From assembly GCF_963675165.1 (NCBI RefSeq), contig NC_087390.1, forward strand, positions 5,990,250 through 6,054,249: a stretch of DNA of 64,000 nucleotides, in the 5' to 3' direction. Made by a program: the position numbers and the translations under genes. Of the stretch, positions 38,101-47,023 are shown piece by piece (position 1 is the stretch's first letter; each line of letters opens with the position of its first letter). The stretch is from Halichondria panicea (lineage: Eukaryota > Porifera > Demospongiae > Suberitida > Halichondriidae). Under the pieces are notes generated by a model that saw only the letters and a list, made by a program, of their open reading frames with translations, was not told the origin of the DNA and did not search any database.

Positions 38101-38141
38101 ACTCTATTGTAGAAAGCACAATACACACACACTCTCACACT

Positions 38142-38175
<34 letters not shown>

Positions 38176-39231
38176 GCTGACAAGACAGTTCGTGAGGTGA
38201 AGGAGAGGCTGTTGGTTGCTAAGGGCAACCCGGGACTTGACAAGGTGTCAGACGTCAACGTACTATGTGGAGTGCTCAAAGATTTCTTCATTAAACTGAA
38301 AGAGCCGCTACTCACCTTCAAGCTACACAGTACCTTCATCAAAGCCACAGGTGAGAAACAAAGCAGTAATTGGAATAGTCCCTTGTACAATAGCTGTGCC
38401 TATAAAGATACAATAGAAGATAGTATGCGGCAAAGCATACAATACACTACACTGCTGTAGCTCTACACAAAGCATTTCCATAATTTGAAGCTTTACAGAT
38501 ATTCACTGGAGGAACAGTTGATAACTGGGAAGAGAGCACTGCTGCATATTAATTGTGTATTTTCCTCTCCCCCCTCAGAGTGCACTTCTGATGAGGATGG
38601 GCTAGGCGCCACCCTGGAGGCCATTGCTTGTCTCCCTCCTCCCAACAAGGACACTCTAGCCTTCCTCATACTACATCTACAGAGGGTGGCTGCTCAACAC
38701 CAGGCCAACAAGATGCCAATGGTCAGTCTGGCTAAGGTGTTCGGACCAACTATCGTAGGTGAGCCACATCAGCAGATAATTATGTCTGTTGTGTTTAGTT
38801 GTACACAATTTCTGGTCCTTTGAGTGTCTCAATTTAACTACCAAATAATTATAATGTCGCATTGATTATACCAGGAGCCCATAGATAAGAGAAGGAGCGG
38901 CTGACTACGGGGATCACGTTTCGTAAGTGGTTATGACCGCATTTCCATATTATCCAGAGTCACTAAGTGGTTGAATCCCTACACGTGTTATACGCAATAC
39001 AAGGCTGCGGTTTGCAAGCACTTAGTCGCTTCCATAAAGGAAGTGCGGTTTCACCGGCAATTACGAAACGTGATCCCCGAGTATACGTTAAAGTCAGCCG
39101 CTCCTTCTCTTATTTATGGGCTCCTGATTATAGCTACAATAGGTTTGAATTTGCAAAAAGATTATTTCAATAATTATTTACCGTACATTCAATGTTTTCA
39201 GCTTCTTATTATCTCATTACCCTCCCCCCCT

Positions 39232-39286
<55 letters not shown>

Positions 39287-40051
39287 AGGACATGCTACTG
39301 CCAAGCCGGAGGCCTCAGTGATGTGGCAGGACACACAGAAACAACCTAAAGTGATGCAACGACTGCTCACCATCTCCCCAGACTATTGGAGACAATACCT
39401 CTCACCAGTTGACAACCCAGAGCCCCCAGTGTCACCCACTCTCTCTGCTCAGTCCAGCCCTGGAGTACTCAACTCACCAGCCACACCAGAACTGAGACCA
39501 GGTGAGTGGGTGGGAGTTAGGGGTCCAGTTTTTTTACTAGAGTATAGTGTTTACCATTTTTACCAACCATACATAGTGATACAGTTCTCGTTTCCAGTCT
39601 ATTGAGTGTTTGTAGTGAAGAATGTACATGTTCTGTGTTTGTTGTAGTTAATTACCTCTCCCCCCTCTCCTGCAGTACCTGAGAGTCCATTCCTTGGGTC
39701 CTGTCAGTCCCCCAGGAGTAGGGCCAGACCACCACACATGGCTAGGTGAGCACATTCATTAAGTACTAGGGTATCTAGCTTTGCAGGAACACCAGATGAA
39801 ACTTATACAGGTGACTGTAGATGAATAATAATAATAATGTATCGGTACTGAAGAGTATCATAATTGAGGGGTGTTTTGCTGCTGTCACCAATTGCTTTTA
39901 AAGTGTACATGACCACTGGTCACTACTATTCATAAATTCCGAGAACCAGTTCTCTCTATTCATTCTTTGTTTCCTTCCCTGCAGGCTCGGACCCACCCCA
40001 GTGACCAATAGAACCAGAAGAGCTGGAAACTTCTTTGCTCCCCTCAACTGA
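24178..40051 (+). CDS. racgap1: RacGAP1 (MgcRacGAP / CYK-4), 698 aa
   Basis: Twenty exons: 24178-24250, 24366-24445, 24668-24708, 25011-25071, 33781-33911, 34183-34264, 34375-34419, 34539-34607, 35006-35219, 36149-36298, 36668-36798, 36983-37039, 37161-37206, 37347-37438, 37656-37774, 38175-38350, 38579-38758, 39289-39501, 39676-39745, 39985-40051. All are GT-AG; 2097 nt in frame. Residues 1-85 are the centralspindlin coiled coil that pairs with the kinesin MKLP1. A Ser/Pro-rich linker follows. Residues about 360-410 are a C1 zinc finger with its full His/Cys set (CTVC, CRDC, HEEC, VPC). Residues about 430-600 are RhoGAP with arginine finger R461 in GLYRVPG and KVFGPTIV. The tail RRAGNFFAPLN matches the vertebrate end. 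It acts at the spindle midzone on Rho-family GTPases in cytokinesis. Intron 4 (8.7 kb) holds three nested genes. Confidence 0.93.
24771..24886. mobile_element. CGGAGGATATGCA palindromic element, copy 2
   Basis: Sits in RacGAP1 intron 3. Arms TACTCGGAGAATATGCATCC and GGTGCATATCCTCC are inverted, with the inner pair CTACCATGGTTAC. Same position as 13181-13300 in the other module. Confidence 0.7.
25072..26778. other. non-coding start of RacGAP1 intron 4
   Basis: No gene is supported. The first 500 bases resemble the same part of the decayed copy (13508 onward). The last 400 bases contain a stretch (CTCAGCTTTTAACTTT near 26410) similar to the leader region of the other nested genes, suggesting related promoters. 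Confidence 0.5.
26779..28029 (+). CDS. nested coiled-coil protein, 416 aa
   Basis: Single exon starting MSQDQEQSSKNEQTN. Residues 1-115 are acidic and Ser-rich. Residues about 120-415 are one long coiled coil (ELKQQKKGNETLIFKLTQKE, KHVQKLQEECKQL). Near the end two copies of a short unit occur (SVSKEEHEAVLKAQRSNS / SIPKEEHEATVMAKD). It shares layout and local sequence (ESGF near the start, KEKEVELLKESH in the coil) with the proteins at 14660 and 29975, so it is a diverged third member. AATAAA at 28065-28070 gives a poly(A) signal 36 bp past the stop, showing its own 3' end inside the host intron. Function unknown. Confidence 0.78.
   Translation: MSQDQEQSSKNEQTNVTQESGFSDRVDDLGPIGSEQPVTGLGAATNGHAVLNGASMFIQNFGDVPPDLSITSHVDELDLLPGSVSAASGSDVVGASQLVGNKGTVLKRRVSASELSSSDESLDLEAALQKNKMKRKDISKLKKELDATKENFSMELKQQKKGNETLIFKLTQKEKEVELLKESHRVEMELLQEKVQKKDEEVQKVKEQLAETEKNSNTQKMGLLKHVQKLQEECKQLISHNEQEKDKYEQQIEKLELSLEHAKIDAKKAESELAELHVEVEKSKLKHKKKRLRLREEIVELREKILAMRDQESKIKLEEAEARVELEREKRRGSLSVSEVEQLKQQHKEELSNIQEEFIYSKAALAAQKSISVSKEEHEAVLKAQRSNSIPKEEHEATVMAKDVEIKKLKNVLASQ
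28065..28070 (+). terminator. poly(A) signal of the nested coiled-coil gene
   Basis: AATAAA lies 36 bp after the stop codon of the 416-aa protein in an AT-rich tail. Confidence 0.6.
28330..28610. repeat. dispersed repeat, copy 2
   Basis: Inverted relative of 6375-6540. It begins near the GATGCCTCGGTGGAGGTGCC core and runs through TAATGATCAACCACGA and CTTCTCACTCTTGCAGCTAC. Further right, 28640-28735 resembles 23030-23125 (GCTACG...TTCTGAA, TTTGCAAATCCAC(A/G)AATTAA), another dispersed repeat. Non-coding. Confidence 0.5.
28762..28897. mobile_element. palindromic MITE
   Basis: Arms GTTAGACACTGTTTAGGAAG and CTTCCTAAACAGTGTCTAAAC, with the inner pair ACATGATTTAGAAG / CTTCTAAATCATGT, form a near-complete hairpin. 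It is non-coding. A (CA)n tract (29110-29154) follows. Confidence 0.8.
29975..31564 (+). CDS. nested coiled-coil protein, 529 aa
   Basis: Single exon, clear paralog of the 462-aa protein at 14660. Both open MSKESSKSTSTG(V/A)SNST and share MPKL.TNE.ESGF and a tail SSL(K/R)PSTGTQNSLTEST. Residues 1-165 are low-complexity and acidic. Residues about 170-430 are a coiled coil, ending in short repeats (KDSSQAQVQRLQSEN, NDSSQAHIQQLLSQ). The tail is Ser/Thr-rich. About 280 bp of upstream sequence is conserved with the other copy, so promoter and coding exon were duplicated together. No catalytic or membrane segment is seen. Confidence 0.78.
   Translation: MSKESSKSTSTGASNSTRRTSQPLDDMPKLVTNEQESGFGGDMTNPSEIAGETETGQGGAASGSDTWAVVPVPSSGAQTKSAYQNVMGQDTAIQGVEIPTEDQGTNRENRTYINGDGNLTVVSLNETEGVVPVLEAANANGQQEMVLPSNQQNVLGEPQAQATGIDAISNHLVAIQRESEKKNAELKKVKKELAECKLNESQLKEEVDKLTKEIEELRKEKRNLEQELHRKEEETKKTKEEQQQHIMELEVELQKMEVKVESVRKRLAEVEKESDVETKKLKEYIKTLENERTDLKSTVTKLQVDQQNNYIESQKKIFALKDELNKKKDEEIERTKKLFELELQYSRAETKIANQKTQLLEQKCQLERNEHKEQLQIEKNEHIQQLQREKDSSQAQVQRLQSENDSSQAHIQQLLSQIKKENSIEGATNEPKSSQTTPTLVDPPPSCIDHQTSETESSASLSSLRPSTGTQNSLTESTGAPSRTSSTPGDVEQSTESIETKTNGDVQPGKAGFTISDSTLDIPELQDTT
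31713..31765. mobile_element. 53-bp TAGCC mini-element
   Basis: TAGCCTCCTTCACAAGGCC...GAATCGAGGCTA. Flanks GTACCTTAG and GTACCTTAA give a 9-bp duplication with one mismatch. Confidence 0.8.
31856..31913. mobile_element. 58-bp TAGCC mini-element
   Basis: An almost perfect hairpin: TAGCCTCGATTCAAGGCCG against CGGCCTGGTATCGAGGCTA. Perfect 9-bp duplication AGCTTAGTA at 31847-31855 and 31914-31922. Confidence 0.9.
31933..31978. mobile_element. 46-bp TAGCC mini-element
   Basis: The smallest copy: TAGCCTCGATTCAAGGCCG joined to CAGCCTGGAATCGAGGCTA by a few A/T bases. Perfect 9-bp duplication GTACATAGC at 31924-31932 and 31979-31987. It lies only 19 bp from the previous element. Confidence 0.9.
32052..32090 (+). 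other. 12-codon ORF before the death-fold gene
   Basis: ATG ... TAG encoding MTTYVPVLLDIF, in the same frame as the CARD-like coding region that follows. The other module keeps MSTYVPVLLNII with TGA at 16483-16521. It may be an upstream ORF or the true first codons cut by a nonsense change. Confidence 0.45.
32091..33655 (+). CDS. nested CARD-like / Death / coiled-coil / membrane-anchor protein
   Basis: Exons up to 32706, and 32832-33655, joined in phase 1; at least 470 aa from codon 32118. The start is unresolved: the open frame begins after a TAG at 32088 and has no ATG before the Death domain. Either an upstream exon splices to the TTTTAG acceptor before 32091, or the gene is damaged. The first 90 residues are CARD-like (EFYDKLIQV, KARKLVNAVSDGIE, FVGVLRQDSFEKAAVKLE). 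Next is a Death domain (WKKYAKALRLCDAEIEGID, QKVLELWSHK, TYRILGEVCLKLDHRHIAEK). Exon 2 gives a coiled coil (LKQQLHNTTEEKNRIFRKL onward) and a C-terminal hydrophobic helix (about 33540-33640) with the tail MHRHR. It looks like a membrane-tethered death-fold adaptor. An AATAAA lies at 33674. Confidence 0.68.
35284..35450. mobile_element. TACCGTATAGCG-family miniature element, copy in RacGAP1 intron 9
   Basis: Left end TACCGTATAGCGGGTAATTT; right arm CCACGAAAATTACCGGCTG ending GTACAGTA. The right end is partly eroded. Inner TTTCGTGGAGGT / CCCACGAAAA pairs match the copy at 6557. Confidence 0.65.
35795..36148 (+). repeat. 70-bp tandem repeat of a 3' splice site
   Basis: Five successive CCCCCCACAG|CT acceptor sites end at 35863, 35933, 36003, 36078 and 36148; spacing is 70, 70, 75 and 70 bp. 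Each unit contains TACATTTGTACAATAACACA, ACTAATCCCC, TGCATTGTTGTACC and the acceptor. Only the last leads into the conserved exon 10. Splicing to an upstream copy would add about 13 codons and then a TAA. The chimera gene at 8211 has a single copy. Confidence 0.85.
38871..39125. mobile_element. 255-bp palindromic MITE in RacGAP1 intron 17
   Basis: Arms AGGAGCCCATAGATAAGAGA... and its inverse (TCTCTTATTTATGGGCTCCT) are more than 30 bp, with inner arms GGGGATCACGTTTCG / CGAAACGTGATCCCC. Flanked by GATTATA (38864-38870, 39126-39132). Non-coding. Confidence 0.8.
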
Positions 40052-40293
40052 ACACTAACTTTGAACTGACTGCACATGAACAATATAATTATTGCTTGTT
40101 TTAATACATGTACCATCACCTTGCATTCTAGCTTACGTGAATTTACACTCCGATAATTAATTATGTTGCTACATACCCCACACAGGGATCGAACAATAAT
40201 TATTATAGAGGCCTAAAAAGGGCTAGGGGCGGTGCACCCTGCAGCTGACCACAAAATTATTGCATGAGGTAGCTAATTCTAGATCTAGTTGAA

Positions 40294-41381
40294 ATGGCAG
40301 CTTTGAAAACTTTCGAGAGTAACTACGCGGATCTTGTTAGGATAGTTTCTCCGTCGATCAATCATGTAGCAGATGAATGCAGAGCAGCTTTGATTATTGG
40401 ACCAGACACATATGAGAAAGTCATGCAAGCATCCAAAATCCAAAGTGACAAAGCAAGAGATCTTCTCCAGGAAATATCCTCACGTATAGAGTTCCAAGCA
40501 AAGCAAAGAAATATCAAGCCAGAAAATTGTGTATTTACAATGTTTGTTCAGATTCTCAAGAAAGAGCCAAGTCTTGAGAGCATTGCTCTGAAACTGGAGG
40601 AAACTCTGGCTGATATTGAATTACGTTCTAGCCCAAATATTAACGCAGTCGATTCTGGTGTGGTTAGGGATCAGAGCGTTAGTGTACTTTCTAGGGAGGA
40701 TAGTATATCAGGGGACGAATCAATGCTGTTATCCGAGTCCGATGCTTCTCTGAATGCTCCAACAGCAGAAAGCAGTCAATCACAGGCACCAGTGTTTTAT
40801 GTTGGTGGAATAAATTCGAGTGTTAATTTGAGGGAGCAAATTTCAGACTTGAAGGCTACTGACGCTGAAAAAGAGGTTATAATCAAAGAGCTTGAGGATA
40901 AGTTAGAGACAACTACCCACGAGAAGAATGAGACTGAGCTGAAACTTAAAGCAGCCGAAAAAAGGATTGATTTGCTGTCAAAGGATAGTGACAAAAAGAT
41001 AGCAGAACTAAACAGTCATATAAAAGAGTTAAGAGAAAAGGCTGCTAGAAAAGAAAAAGAGGATGCAAGAATGAAAAAACAACACAAACAAGAGATAAGC
41101 AAGTTGGAAAATGAATTAAGTACGAACAAAGAGATGTTCAATGAAAACAAGATTCAGATGATGGAAGAAATAATTTATGTGGCCTAAAAGATAAAGTGAA
41201 TGCCTATCAGATAGAAGAGGAAAAGTTGAAGAGAAAAATAGAAGAGGCCAAACGCGAGACAGCAGAAGTAAGTCAGAAATTAGCAGAAGAACAGAAACAG
41301 AAACTGGAGACTGAGAATAAAAGGCTACAAGAAAAAGTAGCTCTCATGGTGAAGCAAATGGCAGAGATGAGTACTAAGTAA
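40294..41381 (+). CDS. CARD-like / coiled-coil protein with one frameshift
   Basis: The frame opens at ATG 40294 (MAALKTFESNYADLVRIV), 243 bp after RacGAP1 ends. Residues about 15-110 form a CARD-like death fold (SPSINHVADECRAAL, YEKVMQASKIQSDKARDLLQ, FTMFVQILKKEPSLESIALK) clearly related to the N-terminus of the 32.1 kb protein. Residues 170 onward are a coiled coil. The frame stops at 41185-41187, but coiled-coil coding resumes one base out of register (NLCGLKDKVNAYQIEEEKL, continuous to 41381). One extra base near 41170-41178 (GAAATAATTTATG) explains this. No intron fits in the gap. With the shift corrected the product is about 362 aa. This could be a real pseudogenising indel or a base-call error. 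Confidence 0.65.
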
Positions 41382-41915
41382 CATCAGTATAGAGACACAT
41401 AATAATATACCTCCATTATGTAATTTCCTGTTTGGTGCACGATCTTCCCTTTCTGGGTATAATTATAATAAGAAGACCTATAATATTATAGTCTCTAATT
41501 TGGCCTATATCATGTTTATTTTTAAATAATAATTATTATGGCCATGTGTTTTTGTGCAATAGCTATCTATAATATCGTGTTCTATAATTATAGTTCAGTT
41601 GGGCACTCCACCTCAAGCTTAACAACATGCATTAACACACATGCATCCATAAAGCCAGTAGAAATTGGTACAATTGTTATACAAATCATAATAATCATAA
41701 TAATCATAATTATTAATCATAATTGGTTGTCTCTAATGATTATTGTGAATCATGTGAGATAAAAAACTGTACACACTTAATTAATTAATAGACACCACTC
41801 CACGTTCCTTAACTTGATGTCCGTAATATTTACAAATGAGTTTTGTCTTTTGTTTTCTTGTGGGGAACTGCATAAACTAGTAAAATAGACCAACATGAAA
41901 AATGTTGTCTCACCT
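41382..41915. other. non-coding gap between convergent genes
   Basis: AT-rich with an ATAATCATAATAATCAT run near 41690. No gene seen. It should hold the poly(A) sites of the flanking convergent genes, but no strong signal is visible. Confidence 0.5.
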
Positions 41916-44900
41916 CTAAGTATTTTCAGTGGCCTCTAAATTGTCACCAGTGATGAGGGGTGGTTGAGACAAGTCCTCTATATATGACGGAGCAATTTAT
42001 ACAGTTTGCATTAAGAATTTTACTAACCTTTGACAATCTTGCAAATCTCAGTGGCTTCAGTAGCATGACCACAGCTTAGACACACATTAATGAGGTGATG
42101 ATAGGTGGCATTGAAGGCATGAAGCTGATGCCACTTCTCCAGCACTAGTAGAGTCTTCATTTCGTTGGTGCTCAATAGTTTATGATCATCTATGTCCTGT
42201 ATTTGAGACTGAGTCAGTTCCAGGGCTTTAGCGTACATTAGCCAGTTCGCAAGGAGAGGGGCTATTCTTTTTAAATTCTTCTCTGAACATTCTTTTTTTA
42301 AGAGATCTTCGTCGATGCCTACACGATATACCAACTGGTCCATATTCAACACTGGACACTCGATTGCCCTGACTGTGCCTATATACATAAACGATACAAT
42401 GTGATATTGTTGCTAAGGCATACCTAACCACCCACAGATACCTGATTCTCTGCCAGTCATGGTTATCAGGTCACCACAATCTGCACAAGAACAATTGAAG
42501 ACACCGACAGAAGCCAATTAGATCAATACCTTGCAGCCACTGATGAGGTGCTGGTGGGTATGGTGCATATCCCTGAGGTGCTTGTGTGTATGGTGCATAT
42601 CCCTGAGGTGCTGGTGGGTATGGTGCATATCGTATTTGTGGAAAAGTGTATCCTGCATGTATACAGAATAATAATGAGTCTCACTTTACACTTTACACGT
42701 TGCAAAGAGCAAACCTCGAGTGAATCCTGGCACTGATTGGAGCAGCGCTGCATGTGCAAAACATATAGTTACCTCAAGTTATACATTATTTTAACAACTT
42801 ACGGTACTGGGTGGGTGGTTGGTAGACATTGGAGGATGGTACTAAAGCACAACTTGGTGGAACTTGGTTCACGACAGAAGTATCTTGCCCTTTACTGGGA
42901 CGGTATGCGTCAATTTCAATCTGCATTTGGTTTGGTTCATCAGCACCATCCAGGGTAACCAAGTAGGAGCAAGCAGGGACTTCCACTCCAAGGTCTCGTG
43001 TTAAGGTAGCTTTCAATCGTCGTGATCTAATCTTTCTACCAGGTTTGAACGAATCCACTCTACTCTGACGTATCTGCAGATTTATAACGAACCAATAATT
43101 ATGTATCCTATAATTAGTACTATAATACTATAATTATACGTATATACAATGTTGAAAAATTACGATGTTTGATACAGTGTTCAACTTACGCATGGAGTGA
43201 CAGTTGGTAACAGATTCCACTCTCCAATGGTTACGCCACCAGCCATTGGAATGTCTAGAATTATTTTGTCTTTCTTGAACTCTACCTCCAAGTGTGACCT
43301 CTCTTTTGCTCCCACCTCTTTGAAGTACTCCTTAGTTGCCTATAAATCGTTAATTAATTAATTAATTAGCTAAATAATTTATATTATTATACAAGACTTA
43401 CAGTGATGTGGGCTTCATCATCCCATGTGATGACAAAATGAATTTCCAGTGTTTGGGGATCACATTGCTGATAATACAGACTGGCAATGTACTCTCTTTC
43501 CACATCCTCTCCTGTCACAGCTAGTCCACTAAAGTGGTTCAGCTCCAGTGATCCGTATGAGCTGTGCTTTGTGAACGAGCCACGCCCTTCAAGCTGCTTG
43601 AATGTGTAGGGCATACTCTCTTGGGAGCAATGTGCTCTCACAAATGAGAGCTTGGTGGAGCTGGTCATCTTGGCACAGTGCTGTATCTCGACTGTCAGCT
43701 GCTGTTGGAATCGACACAAGGGAAGAGGACGTATCCAGAAGACACCGCTGACCAATTGGAGATTTTCGGGAAACTGGTACTGTCCAGCTACACTGGCCAT
43801 GATGTCTAGTTGACACTGGTCAACACCAGCTGGCAGGGAGCCCTGGAGTATGGTGAGCTTGAACCCATATTCCGCCCAATAAAATGCATTTGCTGAGTTA
43901 GTGATGATAATGGTAGTGTGAGCTAATACTTCAACACCTGGGAGGTCTGTGTGAACAAGACACAATGAACACACAATACTGTATTGATATAGGTACTCAC
44001 TAAATGGCTCTTTAATCACTTCGATTTTCCCAGTAAAAGTATCTTGTGTCATTCCTTCAGGGATTGGTTCCATCTCATTCAGTAGGAGTCCTGTTTGCAA
44101 ATAGTGTTCCTCATTTTGTCTGTGAATTTCATTTTTCCAATATTTCGTTTTCTGCTGATTGAATGCTTTGTTTGGATGTATTACTTGTTCAGTTTCTCTT
44201 ACTTTTGATTCGCTATGATACTGAATTCGAAGTTGTTCATTTGTCATTTTCAACAACGCTTTCTTTTCTTCAACTATCATTTCATGCTCAGCTCGTTCTT
44301 CTTCAAGGTGATGTTCCAACTGGGCTCGAGATTGCTCTAAGACTTCTAACTTTCGCTGGAGTTCTGAAGTGTCTTTTAGGTATTTTTTTTCTTTCTCCTT
44401 TAATTTTACTTGTGTCAATTGTTCGTTCTCTACATGCTGCTCAATTTCTGCCAGGAATTCAGCTATCAACCGGGTTTTTTCCGCAAAATGTTGCTCAATT
44501 TGCTCTTGCCATTGCTTCCAAAAATAAGGTGGCTCAGTCATCTCAGAAACTTTAGCTGTATCGGAAAAAACAGATGAGTGGTATAAGTGTAAATTATCAA
44601 CTAACCCTGCAGCAAAGTTGGAGGCAATACTTCAGTAGTATAAGGAACAACCGAGTACGTACAACCACCGGTATCACACACTTCAAGTGGTGGCATCACA
44701 GTGGCTAGACTGAATTGTGACAGTTCAGCTCTAAACTTTGATGTGGTTTCTTCAACCTGACCTTCGACTGATACTAAGCCGGGTGACAGTTTCGAAGTTT
44801 GCGTATTATCAGTGTCTAACCCTGAGTCTTTGGGTGACGGTTCAGTACAAGCTTGTGGACTGTCATTGCAATTGTCAATGTTTGATTCCAACAGGAGACT

Positions 44901-45126
44901 AGTATCAGGCAACCGATGTGCATTCTGTATATGCAATTGAAAAGCTAAATCTAGATCTATAGCTATAAAAAACATCATTTTAGAGAGAGCAGAACTAGAT
45001 TCTCCTCATGCACACATGTTGTCTGACCTGGTGTGAATCAGGTGAGTTCCCAGTCTCATCTACATTCGATTCCAGTAGGGGAAGGCTCCTGAGTGACCTG
45101 CTGTGAAGGCACCAGCAGTTCCCCAT
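41916..45126 (-). CDS. coiled coil-ZU5-UPA-Death protein, 845 aa
   Basis: Exons (minus): 45126-45028, 44924-44606, 44555-44001, 43946-43402, 43340-43200, 43073-42803, 42747-42715, 42652-42530, 42480-42442, 42378-42028, 41977-41916; 2538 nt, phases agree. The start at 45126 is the first ATG before an open stretch, giving MGNCWC; it is the least certain point. Residues 34-139 are acidic/Ser-rich, and 140-260 a coiled coil. ZU5 is about 325-506 (VEVLAHTTIIITNSA, FKLTILQGSLPAGVDQC). A UPA-like module follows to about 643. Then come Pro-rich repeats (APYPPAPQGY type) and a Death domain at about 715-825 (NWLMYAKALELTQSQIQDID, FNATYHHLINVCLSCG). ZU5-UPA-Death is the cytoplasmic core of UNC5, PIDD and ankyrins, where ZU5 and UPA can lock the Death domain. 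Here there is no receptor part, so a cytosolic adaptor is likely. Confidence 0.82.
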
Positions 45127-45307
45127 TCGCTGCCAGAAGTTCTTAGTCTCGGTGTCATAGGCGCGAGTGACTCCAAATAATGACTCCCGGTCACTCCTAG
45201 CCTCGATCCCAGGCCTTACTTTTTCTTGCTGTTGTCACTGTTCATCCTGAAAGAAGTGAGGCAGCAAAGAAAGAAATGGGCGTACAGTAAAAAAGTAAGC
45301 TCTCCTT

Positions 45308-45364
45308 TAGCCTCGATTCCAGGCCGCTCTCAGTTGAGAGACAAGAGGGCTGGGATCGAGGCTA
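45308..45364. mobile_element. 57-bp TAGCC mini-element
   Basis: TAGCCTCGATTCCAGGCCG... to GGGATCGAGGCTA with the inner hairpin CTCTCAGTTGAGAG. Flanks GCTCTCCTT and GCTCTAACT match at 6 of 9 positions. A homologous uninterrupted sequence at 46160-46190 shows where it inserted. A solo TAGCCTCGATCCCAGGCC end also lies at 45198. Confidence 0.75.
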
Positions 45365-45497
45365 GCTCTAACTCTACGTCTATTTCTTTCTTTATTCCTC
45401 CAATTAATACCGTATTTTATCTTGTTGAACGATTAATACAGTATTTTATCTTATATAACTGGAAGCTCAGCAACATCCCTAAAACATGCAACTGTGG

Positions 45498-47023
45498 TAG
45501 TTGGGCCGGAGTCCAACCAACGCTGCGCTCTGGGTTGGGTATCAGTAGCCTCGTTCCCAGGCCTTACTTTTTCTTGCTGTTGTCACTGTTCATCCATAAA
45601 CATAAGAAAGACATAGTGAGGCAGCAAAGAAAGAAATGGGCGTACAGTTAAGAAAACGTAAGGCCTGGTTTGGGAAATCGCGTGATCCACAAGGATTTTT
45701 ATGAACGTGGGCGATATGTAGCCCACAATCGTGACGTAAGGTATTCTCCCACGCATTCGGAGTAAGACTGTACTGTACTGCACTGAGACAACCACCAAGC
45801 TGTGCTGCAAGTCAGATCAGAGAACCAGCGTGGCCAGCTCTGGTGGCAGTAGCTACCTGCTATGATAATGATGACTAAGCTATTCTACTATAGCATGTAG
45901 AAAGACACAAGAAAAGGTAATAGTGATAGAATCTAAACACACAATCTAGACTAGTAGATCATCTAGCTAAGCCTAAGGTATAGCTAGCTATAGTGCTTGC
46001 AAACTTCCAGTTCCAAGTCCATGTCCAGCTTGCTGCAGGCAAAGTTTTACTAGTCGTAGACCTCTGCGTGGGCAGTCCAACATCTCTAGCTCAGTATGCC
46101 CACGCTCATTTTCACCCTTCTACCACCCTTCTACCCTCACGCGACTTCCCGATACAGGCTCTCCTTTTTCCTAACTTTACGTCTATTTCTTTCTTTATTC
46201 CTCCAATTAATACCGTATTTTATCTCATTGAACGAATAATACAGTATTTTATCTTATTGAACGATTGTGATAAAGAACAGAAAAAGGAGAGCCTGTGTAG
46301 AGGCTAGGGTATCAGTACATAGCAGTTTTGTTCCACAGGTACTTGAGACAGAGTATGAATATTGTTTAATCTTTAAGTGGCTGACAACCGCATGGCTCAG
46401 GGGTGCGATATAAAGAAATCAATTAACTATTTGGATGGCTATTCTAGCTGACTGGATCTAGCTATAGTTGTTTTGGAATTCAAGAAAGACCTCAGACTCT
46501 TAGAGAAAGTAGAAGAATACTGTAGCCTGTAATATAAGATTTAGTACAGGCAGAAATAAACTTTTTCATAATAGTTAGACATCTAGCACAAGGAGAGGTA
46601 CAGCCAGCTATAAGACTACCCCAAGGCTTCTGAGAAGCTTTTCGAAGACCAAAGAAGGCATACATAACACAGGTTTTGTCCAAACTAATGATCTAATCTT
46701 ATTGGTAGCACAACAAAACTTAAAACAAAGACAAGTCCTTTTAATTAATTAATACATACTGTTCAAGCTTCATTCATAGATGCTAAGATAGACTATGCTT
46801 CTTTTCTAGTAGCCTAGATATCCAGCAGGAGCTGTTTCTGCATTCTCCAGAGAAATACAGTGTCCCAGCTCGCCTTGTCAGCTAAATTGAGCTGTAAGGT
46901 TTCCCACTTGAACGCAGCAATCTGATTGGGCTGCAAATTTCTTGCAGTGGGAACAAAACTGCTACATGTACATGTACTGATACCCAACCATGAGCGAAGC
47001 GTTGGTTGGACTCCGCCCAACTA
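45498..47023. mobile_element. 1.5 kb TAGTTGGGC-family DNA element inside the retroelement
   Basis: Ends TAGTTGGGCCGGAGTCCAAC and its inverse (GTTGGACTCCGCCCAACTA). Perfect 9-bp duplication CAACTGTGG at 45489-45497 and 47024-47032. It interrupts the retroelement reading frame in the Cys motif. It contains other repeats, including a palindromic 46155-46296 segment. No transposase-like ORF is seen. Confidence 0.88.
46155..46296. repeat. palindromic repeat with an empty retroelement site
   Basis: AGGCTCTCCTTTTTC ... GAAAAAGGAGAGCCT. The middle holds CAGTATTTTATCTTATTGAAC, the uninterrupted form of the site hit by the retroelement at 45440/47816. A second copy of this palindrome, split by the retroelement and by a mini-element, spans about 45290-45454 plus 47816-47880. 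Confidence 0.75.

Noticed and set aside
45226..45651. A 141-codon frame in the repeat cluster
   Set aside because: It crosses a mini-element, the retroelement boundary and a DNA element end, so it is an accident of nested insertions.
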